Part shown: positions 23,362-32,166 of the stretch, in pieces
How positions within the stretch are numbered: position 1 is the stretch's first letter
Layout: the number at the start of each line of letters is the position of its first letter
DNA from: JACVRN01 sp036389255
GTDB taxonomy: Bacteria; Acidobacteriota; Blastocatellia; Pyrinomonadales; Pyrinomonadaceae
Reading direction: 5' to 3'
Assembly: GCA_036389255.1 (NCBI GenBank)
Contig: DASVQI010000024.1
Coordinates: 186,001 to 250,000, forward strand
DNA: 64,000 bases
Position numbers and translations under genes: made by a program
The notes under the pieces: model-generated
What the model was told of the DNA's origin: nothing
Seen by the model: only the letters and a program-made list of their open reading frames with translations
The model's database searches: none

Positions 23362-24936
23362 TCAAAGCGGAATGTTCCCGTGCTTCTTGGGCGGGCTCGT
23401 GTCGCGCTTGTTTTCAAGGAGCGAGAGAGCGCGTATCAGCTTGGGCCGTGTCTGCGAAGGCTCTATCACTTCGTCTATAAAGCCGCGCTCGGCTGCTACG
23501 TAAGGGTTCTGGAATTTCTCTTCCAGTTCGCTGATGCGTGCGCTGCGGGCCGCGTCTTTGTCCGAAGCCTCGGATATCTCGCGGCGATATAGGACGCCTA
23601 CAGCGCCTTCAGCTCCCATGACGGCTATCTCGGCTGTGGGCCACGCGAAGTTTATGTCCGTGCGTATGTGCTTTGAGGCCATCACGCAGTATGCGCCGCC
23701 GTACGCCTTGCGAGTGATGACAGTTATCTTCGGCACCGTTGCTTCAGCGAAGGCGTAAAGAAGCTTCGCGCCGTGGCGTATGATGCCGCCGTGCTCCTGC
23801 GCGACGCCGGGCAGAAAACCGGGAACGTCCTCGAAGGTTATGAGCGGGATGTTGAAGCAATCGCAGAAGCGCACGAAGCGCGCTCCCTTCACGCTGGCGT
23901 CAATGTCGAGCACGCCCGCAAGATACGCGGGCTGGTTGGCGACAATCCCCACAGGGCGGCCCGAGAGGCGCGCAAAGCCCACCACTATGTTGGGCGCGTA
24001 GTGTTGATGAACTTCAAAGAAGTAGTGGTCGTCAACCACAGAGTTCACGACGTCGCGTATGTCGTAGGGCAGATTCGAGACTTCCGGGACGAGCGTGTTG
24101 AGTGCTTCATCCGTCCTTTCCGCAGGGTCGTCCGTGGCCATGCGCGGCGGGTCGTCCATGTTGTTCGAGGGGATAAAGCTCAGAAGCTCCCTGACCATAC
24201 GAAGCGCGTGCTCGTCCGTGTCGGCAGCGAAATGGGCCACGCCGGAGGTGCGATTATGCGTCAGGGCTCCGCCCAGTTCCTCCTTGGATACGTCCTCGTG
24301 CGTCACGGTCTTTATGACATCCGGGCCTGTGATGAACATGTAGGAGGTGTCCTTGACCATGATGTTGAAGTCTGTGATGGCGGGACTGTAGACGGCTCCC
24401 CCGGCGCAAGGCCCCATGATGCAGCTAATCTGCGGAACGACGCCGGATGCAAGCGTGTTGCGCAGGAAAATATCTGCGTAGCCGCCAAGGCTCAGGACTC
24501 CTTCCTGAATGCGCGCGCCTCCGGAATCGTTTAGACCGATGACGGGCGCTCCGACCTTCATGGCCAAGTCCATCACTTTGCAAATCTTCTCCGCGTGCGT
24601 CTCGGAGAGAGAGCCGCCGAAGACCGTAAAGTCCTGCGCGAAGATGAAGACGCGGCGGCCATCAACCAGCCCGTGCCCGGTGACTACACCGTCGCCCGGA
24701 TAGATTTGCTTGTCCAGCCCGAAATCGCGCGAGCGGTGTATGACCAGACGGTCGAACTCTTCAAAAGTTCCCTCGTCAAGCAGAAACTCTACGCGCTCGC
24801 GCGCAGTCATCTTGCCCGCCGCGTGCTGCTTTTCTATGCGCGCAGCGCCGCCGCCCTGAGCGGCCTGCGCCGAGCGCTCCTTCATGCTGTCGAGCTTGGA
24901 GGGCGCTGCCGTTTTCTCTTTTTGCTGAGAAGCCAT
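23362..24936 (-). CDS. Acyl-CoA carboxylase beta (carboxyltransferase) subunit
   Basis: A 524-residue carboxyltransferase of the propionyl/methylmalonyl-CoA type. It transfers CO2 from biotin to an acyl-CoA. It has both crotonase-like halves: 'VTGHGLVDGRRVFIFAQDFTVFGGSLSE', 'GLNDSGGARIQEGV', 'GPCAGGAVYSPAITDF', then 'VVGFARLSGRPVGIVANQP', 'DVPGFLPGVAQEHGGIIRHGAKLLYAF', 'ITRKAYGGAYCVMASKH', 'WPTAEIAVMGAEGAV'. The oxyanion-hole GG pairs are intact. The annotated frame reaches 25011, but Met 24936 gives the family N-terminus. No biotin carboxylase gene is adjacent. Propionyl-CoA is the most likely substrate. Confidence 0.92.
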   Translation of the reverse strand: MASQQKEKTAAPSKLDSMKERSAQAAQGGGAARIEKQHAAGKMTARERVEFLLDEGTFEEFDRLVIHRSRDFGLDKQIYPGDGVVTGHGLVDGRRVFIFAQDFTVFGGSLSETHAEKICKVMDLAMKVGAPVIGLNDSGGARIQEGVLSLGGYADIFLRNTLASGVVPQISCIMGPCAGGAVYSPAITDFNIMVKDTSYMFITGPDVIKTVTHEDVSKEELGGALTHNRTSGVAHFAADTDEHALRMVRELLSFIPSNNMDDPPRMATDDPAERTDEALNTLVPEVSNLPYDIRDVVNSVVDDHYFFEVHQHYAPNIVVGFARLSGRPVGIVANQPAYLAGVLDIDASVKGARFVRFCDCFNIPLITFEDVPGFLPGVAQEHGGIIRHGAKLLYAFAEATVPKITVITRKAYGGAYCVMASKHIRTDINFAWPTAEIAVMGAEGAVGVLYRREISEASDKDAARSARISELEEKFQNPYVAAERGFIDEVIEPSQTRPKLIRALSLLENKRDTSPPKKHGNIPL

Positions 24937-25026
24937 CTGTAACTTTCGCCTGCGTGGATACGGATTCTGAAGAACGACTCTAAAAGTAACAGGCTGGACG
25001 GGGTGACGCAAACCGCACGTGGCCCG

Positions 25027-25500
25027 TTAATGGTCAAAAGGGAAGGCGCGCGCGCCAATCAGAGTCTGAAGCTCGTCAAGCGCAATGCGTGCTTTGCTCA
25101 GCACCTCCCGCGTATAACCGTATCTCTCGGCGTTGACGGAGAACTCATCCATGTCGAGTATCTCGTAAGAGAGGTCGGGCGCTACCAGTATGTCTATGTC
25201 CAAATCAACGTAGCTTAGCAGGCTCCCATCGAGAGCGGGCGGCATGTTCACATTGCAGTAGAAGTTCCTGACGCTCCCGTCAGGCTCAAGAAAGCGAAAG
25301 ACGTTGTACCACCTGTCGAGCCAGTAATACTCTATACTGACAGTGCCGCGTCTGATAAGGCCCAGTTGAGAGTGATTCACTTCCTCTTCAAAGGCGGCGT
25401 CAAGAATGAGCAGCTCTCGCCGGCGCTCTTTAAGGCGCGCGCGCCAGCGACGATGAGGCGCGCCGTCATACTTGAGCACCTGAACGGTGATTTCATCCAT
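25027..25500 (-). CDS. DUF402-family protein
   Basis: A 157-residue protein with the DUF402/FomD-type barrel pattern: 'TVSIEYYWLDRWYNVFRFLEPDGSVRNFYCNVNMPPALDGSLLSYVDLDIDILVAPD' and 'EILDMDEFSVNAERYGY'. Acidic residues of the YVDLDIDILV and DMDEF segments are the presumed metal ligands. Homologues include FomD, a CMP-phosphonate hydrolase, and nucleotide phosphatases (family knowledge). It lies 90 bp upstream of the carboxylase gene and on the same strand. The physiological substrate is unknown. Confidence 0.8.
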   Translation of the reverse strand: MDEITVQVLKYDGAPHRRWRARLKERRRELLILDAAFEEEVNHSQLGLIRRGTVSIEYYWLDRWYNVFRFLEPDGSVRNFYCNVNMPPALDGSLLSYVDLDIDILVAPDLSYEILDMDEFSVNAERYGYTREVLSKARIALDELQTLIGARAFPFDH

Positions 25501-25638
25501 ACCGCACCTGCATTATCCGGCTGCCTGTCTGAAAAAGGGCAGTCGGGCGCACAGCTTTCCACACTCCTCCGTTAAGCGTGTGATGATGGCAGCGTGTGAT
25601 TGACGATTAGAACTCTAAGCGAGCCAACATGCCCGTGC

Positions 25639-26289
25639 TTATTGTCTTCCGCTCTTTTTCCAGTCGGCAAGGAACTGTTCGAGCCCCTTGTCCGTGAGCG
25701 GGTGTTTGATAAGCTGCTGTATGACCTTAAAGGGCATGGTGGCCACGTCCGCGCCCATGCGCGCAGCTTCAACTACGTGTATCGGATGACGGATGCTTGC
25801 GGCTAGCACTTCCGTCTCCCAATCGTAGTTATCATAAATCTCAACTATCTCGGCCAGCAGCGCGAGGCCGTTTTGCCCTATGTCGTCAAGGCGTCCGAGG
25901 AAAGGGCTGATGTAGGCCGCACCGGCCTTCGCAGCCAGTATTGCCTGAGCTGCGGAAAAGCAGAGCGTGACGTTGACGCGCGTGCCTTCGTCCGTGAGCG
26001 TGCGCGTGGCCTTCAAGCCGTCCGTAGTCAAAGGGCATTTGACGACGACGTTGGGGGCGATGCGGGCGTACTCGCGCCCCTCGCGCAGCATCCCTTCGAG
26101 GTCGAGGCTTGTGACTTCAGCAGAGACGGGCCCCTGCGTTATCTCGCAGATGGCAGCTATGTGCTGCTTGAAATCCACGTTGCCTTCCTTGGCCACAAGC
26201 GACGGGTTCGTAGTAACCCCGTCCAGAACTCCCTGTGCCTGCGCCTCTCTTATCTCATCCAGATTGGCCGTATCAATAAAGAATTTCAT
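25639..26289 (-). CDS. Transaldolase / fructose-6-phosphate aldolase-like protein
   Basis: A 216-residue class I aldolase of the short transaldolase (TalC/Fsa, TIGR00875) family. It contains 'MKFFIDTANLDEIREAQAQGVLDGVTTNPSLVAKEG', 'ISAEV'-like 'VSAEVTSLDLEGML', the Schiff-base Lys in 'VVVKCPLTTDGLKA', 'NVTLCFSAAQAILAAKAGAAYISPFLGRLDDIG' and 'ASIRHPIHVVEAARMGADVATMPF'. Two in-frame ATGs follow GGAGG; the second (26289) has proper spacing and gives the canonical N-terminus. It is one of the few genes here with a strong Shine-Dalgarno. It probably works in pentose-phosphate interconversion. A 30-bp perfect inverted repeat separates it from the upstream FAH gene. Confidence 0.9.
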   Translation of the reverse strand: MKFFIDTANLDEIREAQAQGVLDGVTTNPSLVAKEGNVDFKQHIAAICEITQGPVSAEVTSLDLEGMLREGREYARIAPNVVVKCPLTTDGLKATRTLTDEGTRVNVTLCFSAAQAILAAKAGAAYISPFLGRLDDIGQNGLALLAEIVEIYDNYDWETEVLAASIRHPIHVVEAARMGADVATMPFKVIQQLIKHPLTDKGLEQFLADWKKSGRQ

Positions 26290-26316
26290 CATAACCTCCA
26301 AATAAAGAAGTCCGGA

Positions 26317-26391
26317 GAGTCTGTAGAGTCCAGAGAGTCTAGAGAGTCAACCAGATTCTTTCTCTCTAGACTCTCTGGACTCTACAGACTC
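26317..26391. repeat. GAGAGTCT nonamer inverted tandem repeat, copy C (perfect 30-bp arms)
   Basis: The left arm 26317-26346 and right arm 26362-26391 are perfect 30-nt reverse complements, each built of about three 9-nt units (GTAGAGTCC, AGAGAGTCT and similar), with a 15-nt loop. The right arm runs into the end of the FAH gene, whose last codons and TAG stop are formed by the repeat. It lies between two co-directional minus-strand genes. Confidence 0.85.
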
Positions 26392-27170
26392 TTGACTGTA
26401 TTTAGTAGCTTGCCTATGCCTTCGACCTCTACTTCTACCGTGTCGCCTGCCGAGAGGCGAGAGACGCCTGCGGGCGTGCCTGTGGCGATTACGTCTCCGG
26501 GGTAGAGCGTCATTATATTTGAGATGTAGCGAATCAGCATCGGGACGGAGAATGCCATCTGAGAGGTGCGCCCCTGCTGCTTCAACTCGTTGTTGACGCG
26601 CGTGGAGACTTCTACGTCCAGAGGGTTGAGGTCAGTCTCTATGACAGGCCCTATGGGGCAGAAGGTGTCGAAGGATTTGCCGCGCGTGAATTGTACGTCC
26701 CTGCGCTGTAGGTCGCGCGCCGTCACATCGTTCAGGCAAGTGTAGCCCATGACGTAATGAAGCGGGTCGTCGTCGGACTTGAGCTTTCGCGCGGGGCGTC
26801 CGATAACGACCGCAAGCTCTCCCTCATGCTCGACCTGTTGGGATTCGGGCGGAAGCTCTATGAAATCCTCCGGGCCTATGACTGAGGAAGGAGCCTTCAG
26901 AAAGAGAAGCGGCTCAAGCGGCATGGGGTTTCCAAGCTCGGCGGCGTGCTCCCTGTAGTTACGCCCGACGCAGACAATCTTGGACGGCGTGACCGGAGCG
27001 ACCAGCTTCACCTCCGCGAGCGGTATCTCTTTAGATTCGTATCCCCAATAGTTCTGCCCGAAGACTTCGCCCCACAACTCACCGAAAGAGGCCGCGCGTA
27101 CACGGTCGCCTTCGATTACTCCGTAAGAGAATAGCGGTGAGCTTTCATGCGTGAATTGACAGATTTTCAT
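26382..27170 (-). CDS. Fumarylacetoacetate hydrolase (FAH)-family protein
   Basis: A 262-residue FAH-fold enzyme with a short N-terminal domain and the core 'KIVCVGRNYREHAAELGN', 'PLLFLKAPSSVIGPEDFIELP', metal ligands in 'VEHEGELAVVIGRPAR' and 'GYTCLNDVTARDLQ', 'RGKSFDTFCPIGPVI', and 'LYPGDVIATGTPAGV'. Relatives are oxaloacetate decarboxylases, acylpyruvases or 2-hydroxyhepta-dienedioate isomerases, and the exact activity is not predictable. Its start overlaps the stop of the FN3 lipoprotein gene by 4 bp (ATGA). Its last three codons and stop lie inside an inverted-repeat element. Confidence 0.88.
   Translation of the reverse strand: MKICQFTHESSPLFSYGVIEGDRVRAASFGELWGEVFGQNYWGYESKEIPLAEVKLVAPVTPSKIVCVGRNYREHAAELGNPMPLEPLLFLKAPSSVIGPEDFIELPPESQQVEHEGELAVVIGRPARKLKSDDDPLHYVMGYTCLNDVTARDLQRRDVQFTRGKSFDTFCPIGPVIETDLNPLDVEVSTRVNNELKQQGRTSQMAFSVPMLIRYISNIMTLYPGDVIATGTPAGVSRLSAGDTVEVEVEGIGKLLNTVKSL
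26797..26808 (+). repeat. CGTCYGATAACG 12-mer, copy 3
   Basis: CGTCCGATAACG then ACC, inside the FAH gene, where the opposite strand encodes V-V-I-G-R-P. This copy could be explained by protein conservation. Confidence 0.4.
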
Positions 27171-28327
27171 GGCACTGTCTCCGAGACGACTTCGGACGGC
27201 GGGCCTATGTTACCGTTTGTATCAACCGCCTGCACGTAGTAGTAGTAGCGCCTGCCAGCCTCGACCGTCTCATCCTGAAAAGTCGTGCGCGTCAGGAGCT
27301 GGTCGTTCAGCTTCGTCCAGTCTTTGAGCGGGAGATTCGCGTCCGTAGACCGAAAGATATTGTAGCCCGCCACGTCTCGCTCTGGATTTGCGGGGAAGAA
27401 GAGCGAGATGCGTCCCGGTGCAGCAGCCGCCGTCACACGTCCGGGCGCGGAGGGAGCGAAAACGTCTTTCGTCTCGACTGTTATGGTGTTGGAGTTCAGG
27501 CTCTCCACCTGCGCGCCGTTTGTGCCTAAGGATACGGAGCGCACAATGTAGTTATAACGCGCCCCGAAGCGGAAATTTTTGTCGGAGTACTCTGTCCCGC
27601 TAATCAAAGTGGAGTTGATGGGCGTCTGGCCGGATTCCGCCTGCGACTGGTCGTATCTATAGATGTTGTAACCCAGCAGATTCGGCGGCGTGGAATTGTC
27701 TATGTTGGTCGCGGGCGGCTGCCAGCGAATAGTAATGGCGCTTTCCGTAACCTCAGCCGGGCCTGCAAGAGTCGGCGGCTCAGCTATGCGCGCGGCTGGC
27801 TCAAGCAGAAGGAAGTTCGAGAACCCGGCTCGCTGGCCCGCAGCGTTTACGTAGCGCAGCGCGTAACGCAGCCTTGTAGGCTCTCCAGCAAGCTCAAGCG
27901 TATCTACGTAAGTGATGGTCGCATCGGGAGCATTTCTGATGCTCTCGAAGGGGACTGAGCCAATCAGGGTTGCGCGCGCAGAGAACTCCTCCTCAGTGAG
28001 TGGAAGCGGTGCGCCGGGCCGCTCGGCCAGCCTATAGACATCCATGCGGCGTATGCTCTGCACGCTGTTGTCGGGCGCGTTGCGCTGCGGGGCGGGCCAC
28101 TGAAGAAAGACCTGATTGCCGCGTTGCGCGCCTGAAAGAGCTTCTGTGCGCTGCGGCACACGCTCTACGGGCGCAAGCGGCGGCCTGCGCTTTCCGCATC
28201 CGAAGGAGAAGAAGAGAAGCAGGGAGAATGTAAGAAGGAGAAAGTGAGTAAGTCGGAAATCACTTCTGAAAAAAGAGATTTTAGGGATGCTTCTATCCTT
28301 CTTCACTTTTACCTTTGTCTTCTTCAC
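27167..28327 (-). CDS. Fibronectin type III domain lipoprotein
   Basis: A 386-residue exported protein. A basic N-terminus and hydrophobic core are followed by 'LLFFSFGCGKRRPP', a probable though non-canonical lipobox with Cys near residue 44. At least two, perhaps three, FN3-like beta sandwiches follow ('NQVFLQWPAPQRN', 'ITIRWQPPATNIDNSTPPNLLGYNIYR', 'GRISLFFPANPERDVAGYNIFRS...RRYYYYVQAVDTNGNIGPPSE'). It probably presents adhesive or structural modules on the periplasmic face. It overlaps hslU by 4 bp upstream and the FAH gene by 4 bp downstream, a surprising operon for a lipoprotein. Confidence 0.76.
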   Translation of the reverse strand: MKKTKVKVKKDRSIPKISFFRSDFRLTHFLLLTFSLLLFFSFGCGKRRPPLAPVERVPQRTEALSGAQRGNQVFLQWPAPQRNAPDNSVQSIRRMDVYRLAERPGAPLPLTEEEFSARATLIGSVPFESIRNAPDATITYVDTLELAGEPTRLRYALRYVNAAGQRAGFSNFLLLEPAARIAEPPTLAGPAEVTESAITIRWQPPATNIDNSTPPNLLGYNIYRYDQSQAESGQTPINSTLISGTEYSDKNFRFGARYNYIVRSVSLGTNGAQVESLNSNTITVETKDVFAPSAPGRVTAAAAPGRISLFFPANPERDVAGYNIFRSTDANLPLKDWTKLNDQLLTRTTFQDETVEAGRRYYYYVQAVDTNGNIGPPSEVVSETVP

Positions 28328-29760
28328 AGTATGTAGCGGCTGAGGTCTTGGTCTTTGACGATTTCGGCCAGCATGCGGTTGACGTAAGCTGCGTCAAGGC
28401 GCTGCTCTTTGGGCTCAAGGTCAGGGCCTTCGAAGCTTATCTCGTCCAGCAGCTTCTCCATGATGGTGTGCAGGCGGCGCGCGCCTATGTCCTCCGTGGT
28501 CTGGTTGACGCGCGCGGCGAAGTTTGCGACCGCGTCAATGGCGTCCTCTGTAAAGTCTATCAGGACGCCTTCAGTCTCCATCAGCGCCTTGTACTGCTTG
28601 ATGAGAGCGTTCTTGGGCTCTGTCAGAATGCGCTTGAAATCTTCTATGGTCAGAGACTCAAGCTCAACGCGAATGGGGAAGCGTCCCTGAAGCTCGGGTA
28701 TCAGGTCGGAAGGCTTGGAGACGTGAAAGGCTCCTGCGGCTATGAAGAGAATGTGGTCTGTGCGCACCATGCCGTAGCGAGTGTTGACGGTGGTGCCTTC
28801 GACTATGGGCAGAATGTCTCGCTGCACGCCTTCGCGCGACACGTCCGGGCCGTGGCCTGATTCCCGTCCGGCAATCTTGTCCAGCTCGTCCAGAAAGATT
28901 ATGCCTGCAGATTCCACGCGCTCAAGTGCAAGGCGAGCGACCGTCTCCATGTCTATGAGGCGCTCCTCCTCCTCCTGCATGAGGTAGTCCATGGCCTCGT
29001 CTACGCGCATCTTGCGCCTCTTGGTGCGCCCCTGAAAGAGATTGCCGAGCATGTCTTTCATGTTGATGCCCATCTCTTCTATGCCTTGTGGCCCGGCAAG
29101 CTCTATGGTGGGAAAGCTCTTCTCGCGAATCTCTATCTCGACTATGCGGTTGTCCAGCTTCCCCGCGCGCAGTTGCGCGCGAAGCTTCTCGCGCGTTCGC
29201 TGAAACTGGTCATTCTCGACGCGCGCAGATTCCGAAGTCTCCTGCTCGGATTCCGTTTCCTCTTCGTCAAAGTCGAAGAAGCCCGTGGAGAGAGAGGTCT
29301 TGGGCGGTGGCAGCAAGAGGTCTAGTATGCGCTCCTCCACGTTAAGCTCTGCCTTGTCCGCAATCTCTTCTATCTTCTCCTCGCGCATCATCTCCACGGC
29401 GATTTCGCAGAGGTCACGAATCATGCTCTCCACGTCCCGGCCCACGTATCCCACCTCTGTAAACTTGGACGCCTCGACTTTGAGGAAAGGGGAGTTGGAC
29501 ATGCGCGCCAGCCTGCGCGCAATCTCTGTCTTGCCGACGCCCGTGGAGCCAATCATGATGATGTTCTTGGGCATCACGTCCGCAGCCATCTCCGGCGGCA
29601 GCTTCTGTCTTCGCACGCGATTTCGGAGCGCTATGGCGACGGCTCGCTTGGCCGCGGCCTGCCCGACGACGTGCTTGTCCAGCGCCGCCACAATCTGTCG
29701 CGGCGTCATCTCGTCCAAGCCTATGGCGTCGTCAACCTCACCCTGTAAGTAAATAACCAT
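28324..29760 (-). CDS. hslU: HslU, AAA+ ATPase of the HslUV protease
   Basis: A 478-residue ClpY unfoldase. It has 'MTPRQIVAALDKHVVGQ', Walker A 'GSTGVGKTEIARRLA', the pore motif GYVG in 'KFTEVGYVGRDVESMIRDL', an I-domain with long acidic insertions, Walker B 'GIIFLDELDKIAG', 'QGRFPIRVEL' (arginine finger region), and the C-terminal 'RYIL' tail that inserts into HslV. The hexamer unfolds substrates for HslV in the cytosol. hslV lies 8 bp upstream. The initial 17 residues before MTPRQ are extra, so the true start may be the internal Met. Confidence 0.95.
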   Translation of the reverse strand: MVIYLQGEVDDAIGLDEMTPRQIVAALDKHVVGQAAAKRAVAIALRNRVRRQKLPPEMAADVMPKNIIMIGSTGVGKTEIARRLARMSNSPFLKVEASKFTEVGYVGRDVESMIRDLCEIAVEMMREEKIEEIADKAELNVEERILDLLLPPPKTSLSTGFFDFDEEETESEQETSESARVENDQFQRTREKLRAQLRAGKLDNRIVEIEIREKSFPTIELAGPQGIEEMGINMKDMLGNLFQGRTKRRKMRVDEAMDYLMQEEEERLIDMETVARLALERVESAGIIFLDELDKIAGRESGHGPDVSREGVQRDILPIVEGTTVNTRYGMVRTDHILFIAAGAFHVSKPSDLIPELQGRFPIRVELESLTIEDFKRILTEPKNALIKQYKALMETEGVLIDFTEDAIDAVANFAARVNQTTEDIGARRLHTIMEKLLDEISFEGPDLEPKEQRLDAAYVNRMLAEIVKDQDLSRYIL

Positions 29761-29768
29761 TACTGCTT

Positions 29769-30314
29769 TTAAAGTTCCTCTACGATCACATTTGTATTCG
29801 TGTAAATGCAGATTTCACCGGCTATGCGCATGGCCTCAAGGGCGATCTCGCGCGCGCTCATCTCAGTGTTCTCCAGAAGGGCGCGTGCGGCGGCCAGCGC
29901 GTAGGGGCCGCCGGAGCCTATGGCCAGCACGCCCTGATCCGGCGTGATGACGTCGCCGTTGCCGGAGAGCAGAAAAGAGCTTTTCTGGTCGGCAACGACC
30001 AGCAGCGCTTCAAGGTTGCGCAGGATTTTGTCCGTGCGCCAGTCCTTGCTCAGCTCTATGGCCGCGCGCTCAAGGTTGCCGTGATACTGCTCTAGCTTTC
30101 CTTCGAAACGCGTGAGCAGCGAAAAGGCGTCGGCCGTGGCTCCGGCAAACCCTGCCAGTATGCTGTCGTTATACAAGCGCCTGACTTTGCGCGCGCCCGT
30201 CTTCATAACGGTGTCGCCCATGGTGACCTGTCCGTCGCCCGCCAGAGCCAGCTTGTCGTTGCGGCGCACAAGCAGAATGGTCGTGCTTCGTACTTTTAAC
30301 TTTTCGTCCTTCAT
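29769..30314 (-). CDS. hslV: HslV, proteasome-like peptidase subunit
   Basis: A 181-residue Ntn-hydrolase. After a short pro-segment (MKDEKLKVRS) comes the catalytic 'TTILLVRR' with the N-terminal Thr nucleophile, then 'AGDGQVTMGDTVMKTGARKVRRLYN', 'LAGFAGATADAFSLLTRFE', 'KDWRTDKILR', 'SGNGDVITP' and 'AIGSGGPYALAAARAL'. It forms the dodecameric proteolytic chamber with HslU. The frame reaches 30452, but those 46 residues are not family-like, and Met 30314 is chosen. It is the first gene of the hslV-hslU-FN3-FAH operon. Confidence 0.95.
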   Translation of the reverse strand: MKDEKLKVRSTTILLVRRNDKLALAGDGQVTMGDTVMKTGARKVRRLYNDSILAGFAGATADAFSLLTRFEGKLEQYHGNLERAAIELSKDWRTDKILRNLEALLVVADQKSSFLLSGNGDVITPDQGVLAIGSGGPYALAAARALLENTEMSAREIALEAMRIAGEICIYTNTNVIVEEL

Positions 30315-30511
30315 AATGAAGAGAGCACTATAGGAACTGGCGCGAAGGGAAGTCAAGCGAGCGCCGCTCGGCAGCAAAAGTTTCAACAGATTTCCCATAA
30401 GCGTGACGGCGCAAGACGCGCGGAATAAATTTGAGCTATGATGAGGGCGCAAGCATTGAAAGCCATGCGCTACACGGGCGCGGCTTCAAATTTGTCGCCA
30501 GAGGTTCAGGA

Positions 30512-31282
30512 ATGAGTAATAGCAGACGCCCGCTCATAGGCATCACCATGCGCGTGGAATTCGAGACGGACAGGTTTTACCTTGCGCGCTTTTACAGCGA
30601 GGCGGTGGAGGCTGCGGGCGGCGTTCCACTGCATTTGAGCTTGATTCCCAGAGAGGACTATATACGTGAGGCTCTGGAGAGTTTGGACGGCCTGCTGCTG
30701 CCGGGCAGCGATTCGGACTTAGACCCTATGCTATACAACAAAGAGCCTCACAGGCGGCTGGGGAGCGTGCATGCTATAAAAGACCAGACAGACCTGCTGG
30801 CTCTAGATGAGGTGGAAAAAAGAGGATTGCCGCTTCTGGCTATATGCTTCGGGATGCAGGCTCTGAACGTTTCGCGCGGCGGCACTCTCATACAGGACAT
30901 AGAGTCGGAGCTGCCCGAAGCCATCAAGCACCAGCAGGGCGCGCCAAGAGACCGCCGCTCCCACCGGGTCAGATTTCTGGAGGGAAGCCTTGTTCGCGAG
31001 ATTGCAGGAGCGCCCGACGCGCTCGTCAACAGCCACCATCATCAGGCAATAGAGAGAGTCGGAAGAGAGCTTGTGGCGACCGCCTGGACATCGGACGGTC
31101 TGGTGGAGGCCATAGAAGACCCCAGAGCGGGCAGATTCGCCCTGGCTGTTCAGTGGCATCCTGAGATTGCTTGGGAAAATGACGATTTCTCAATGGGCTT
31201 GTTCAAGCGATTCGTGGACGCCTCAACAGAGTACAAAACGGCACGGACAATCAATAATAGCGAACCTGAGCGCGTCCGATAA
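30512..31282 (+). CDS. Class I glutamine amidotransferase-like gamma-glutamyl hydrolase (PuuD-like)
   Basis: A 256-residue peptidase C26 protein. It has 'PLIGITMRVE', 'LLPGSDSDLDPMLYN', the nucleophile elbow 'LLAICFGMQALNVSRGGTLIQDI', 'VNSHHHQAIERVG' and the His-Glu of 'LAVQWHPEIA'. Relatives hydrolyse gamma-glutamyl-GABA in putrescine breakdown, or other gamma-glutamyl amides. No other putrescine genes are nearby, so the substrate is open. Start at 30512 (CAGGAATG). The stop codon TAA falls inside a copy of the CGTCCGATAACG word. Confidence 0.85.
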   Translation: MSNSRRPLIGITMRVEFETDRFYLARFYSEAVEAAGGVPLHLSLIPREDYIREALESLDGLLLPGSDSDLDPMLYNKEPHRRLGSVHAIKDQTDLLALDEVEKRGLPLLAICFGMQALNVSRGGTLIQDIESELPEAIKHQQGAPRDRRSHRVRFLEGSLVREIAGAPDALVNSHHHQAIERVGRELVATAWTSDGLVEAIEDPRAGRFALAVQWHPEIAWENDDFSMGLFKRFVDASTEYKTARTINNSEPERVR

Positions 31283-31284
31283 CG
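31273..31284 (+). repeat. CGTCYGATAACG 12-mer, copy 4
   Basis: CGTCCGATAACG then CC; it contains the TAA stop codon of the amidotransferase-like gene (reading GTC-CGA-TAA). Confidence 0.65.
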
Positions 31285-31342
31285 CCTGTGTTTGCGACAT
31301 TTAAGACGAAAGGGTTAATGTAAAAGTAGAAGGAAGAGTTCG

Positions 31343-32107
31343 ATGAACGGAAGTTGTATAGAGCTGACGGGACAGGTGGCTCTGGTAACGGGCGGCTCTA
31401 AGGGGATTGGGCGTGAGACTGTTCGGGAGCTTGCCCGCGCAGGGGCTAGGGTCGCCATCAATTACCTGCATGACGAGAGGGGCGCTAAGGAGGCTGCGGC
31501 GGAGGCTGAGAGGCACGGGGCTGAAGCCATAACTGTGCAGGGCGACGTGAAGAGCGTGGAGGTGGCAGCCAGCGTCGTAGAGACTTGCGCGGAAAAGTGG
31601 GGCAGGCTGGACGTGCTGGTTTGTAACGCGGGTTTGTGGCAGGGGGCTGCCGTGGAAGAGATGACGGAAGAGCTTTGGACGCGCGTGCTGGATACTAATC
31701 TGAAAGGGACATGGACTATAGTTCGCGCGGCGGTGCCACTTATGAAACGGCAGCGTAGCGGGTCAATCATTATAGTCAGCTCCACGGCAGGGCAGCGCGG
31801 GGAGTCCTTTTACTCGAACTACGCTGCCTCCAAGGGCGGCCAGATTGCTTTGACCAAGGCTCTTGCATCGGAGCTTGGCCCGCACGGCATACGCGTCAAC
31901 GCAGTAGCGCCCGGCTGGGTAGATACGGAGATGACCGCGCACGTGATGCGCGACGAGAGTGTGAGGAAATCCATAGAGGCGGAGATTCCGCTCAGGCGCG
32001 TGGCGGAGGCCGTGGATATTGCGCGCCCTATACTTTTTCTGGCCAGTGATTGGGCCAGACATATAACCGGCTCTGTTTTGAGCATCAACGGGGGCTCTGT
32101 GCTCTAA
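31343..32107 (+). CDS. SDR-family oxidoreductase (FabG-like)
   Basis: A 254-residue short-chain dehydrogenase: 'VALVTGGSKGIGRETVREL' (NAD(P) glycine loop), 'VLVCNAGLWQGAAVEEM', catalytic Ser in 'SIIIVSSTAGQRGESF', Tyr-Lys in 'YSNYAASKGGQIALTKALA', and 'IRVNAVAPGWVDTEM'. The Arg/His-poor second strand leaves NADPH versus NADH unclear. It resembles 3-oxoacyl-ACP reductases, but sequence alone does not fix the substrate. It is followed 59 bp downstream by the Clp_N-DUF1343 fusion gene on the same strand. The ATG at 31343 follows AAGGAAGAGTTCG. Confidence 0.87.
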   Translation: MNGSCIELTGQVALVTGGSKGIGRETVRELARAGARVAINYLHDERGAKEAAAEAERHGAEAITVQGDVKSVEVAASVVETCAEKWGRLDVLVCNAGLWQGAAVEEMTEELWTRVLDTNLKGTWTIVRAAVPLMKRQRSGSIIIVSSTAGQRGESFYSNYAASKGGQIALTKALASELGPHGIRVNAVAPGWVDTEMTAHVMRDESVRKSIEAEIPLRRVAEAVDIARPILFLASDWARHITGSVLSINGGSVL

Positions 32108-32166
32108 AAGAGAGTAAGATTTTCAGGCTCTTTGTAGATTTGAGAGAGGAATGGTTTTAAGGGCGC

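Noticed and set aside
23773..24534. 253-codon open frame opposite the carboxylase gene
   Set aside because: Antisense to a fully conserved carboxyltransferase; no domain seen.
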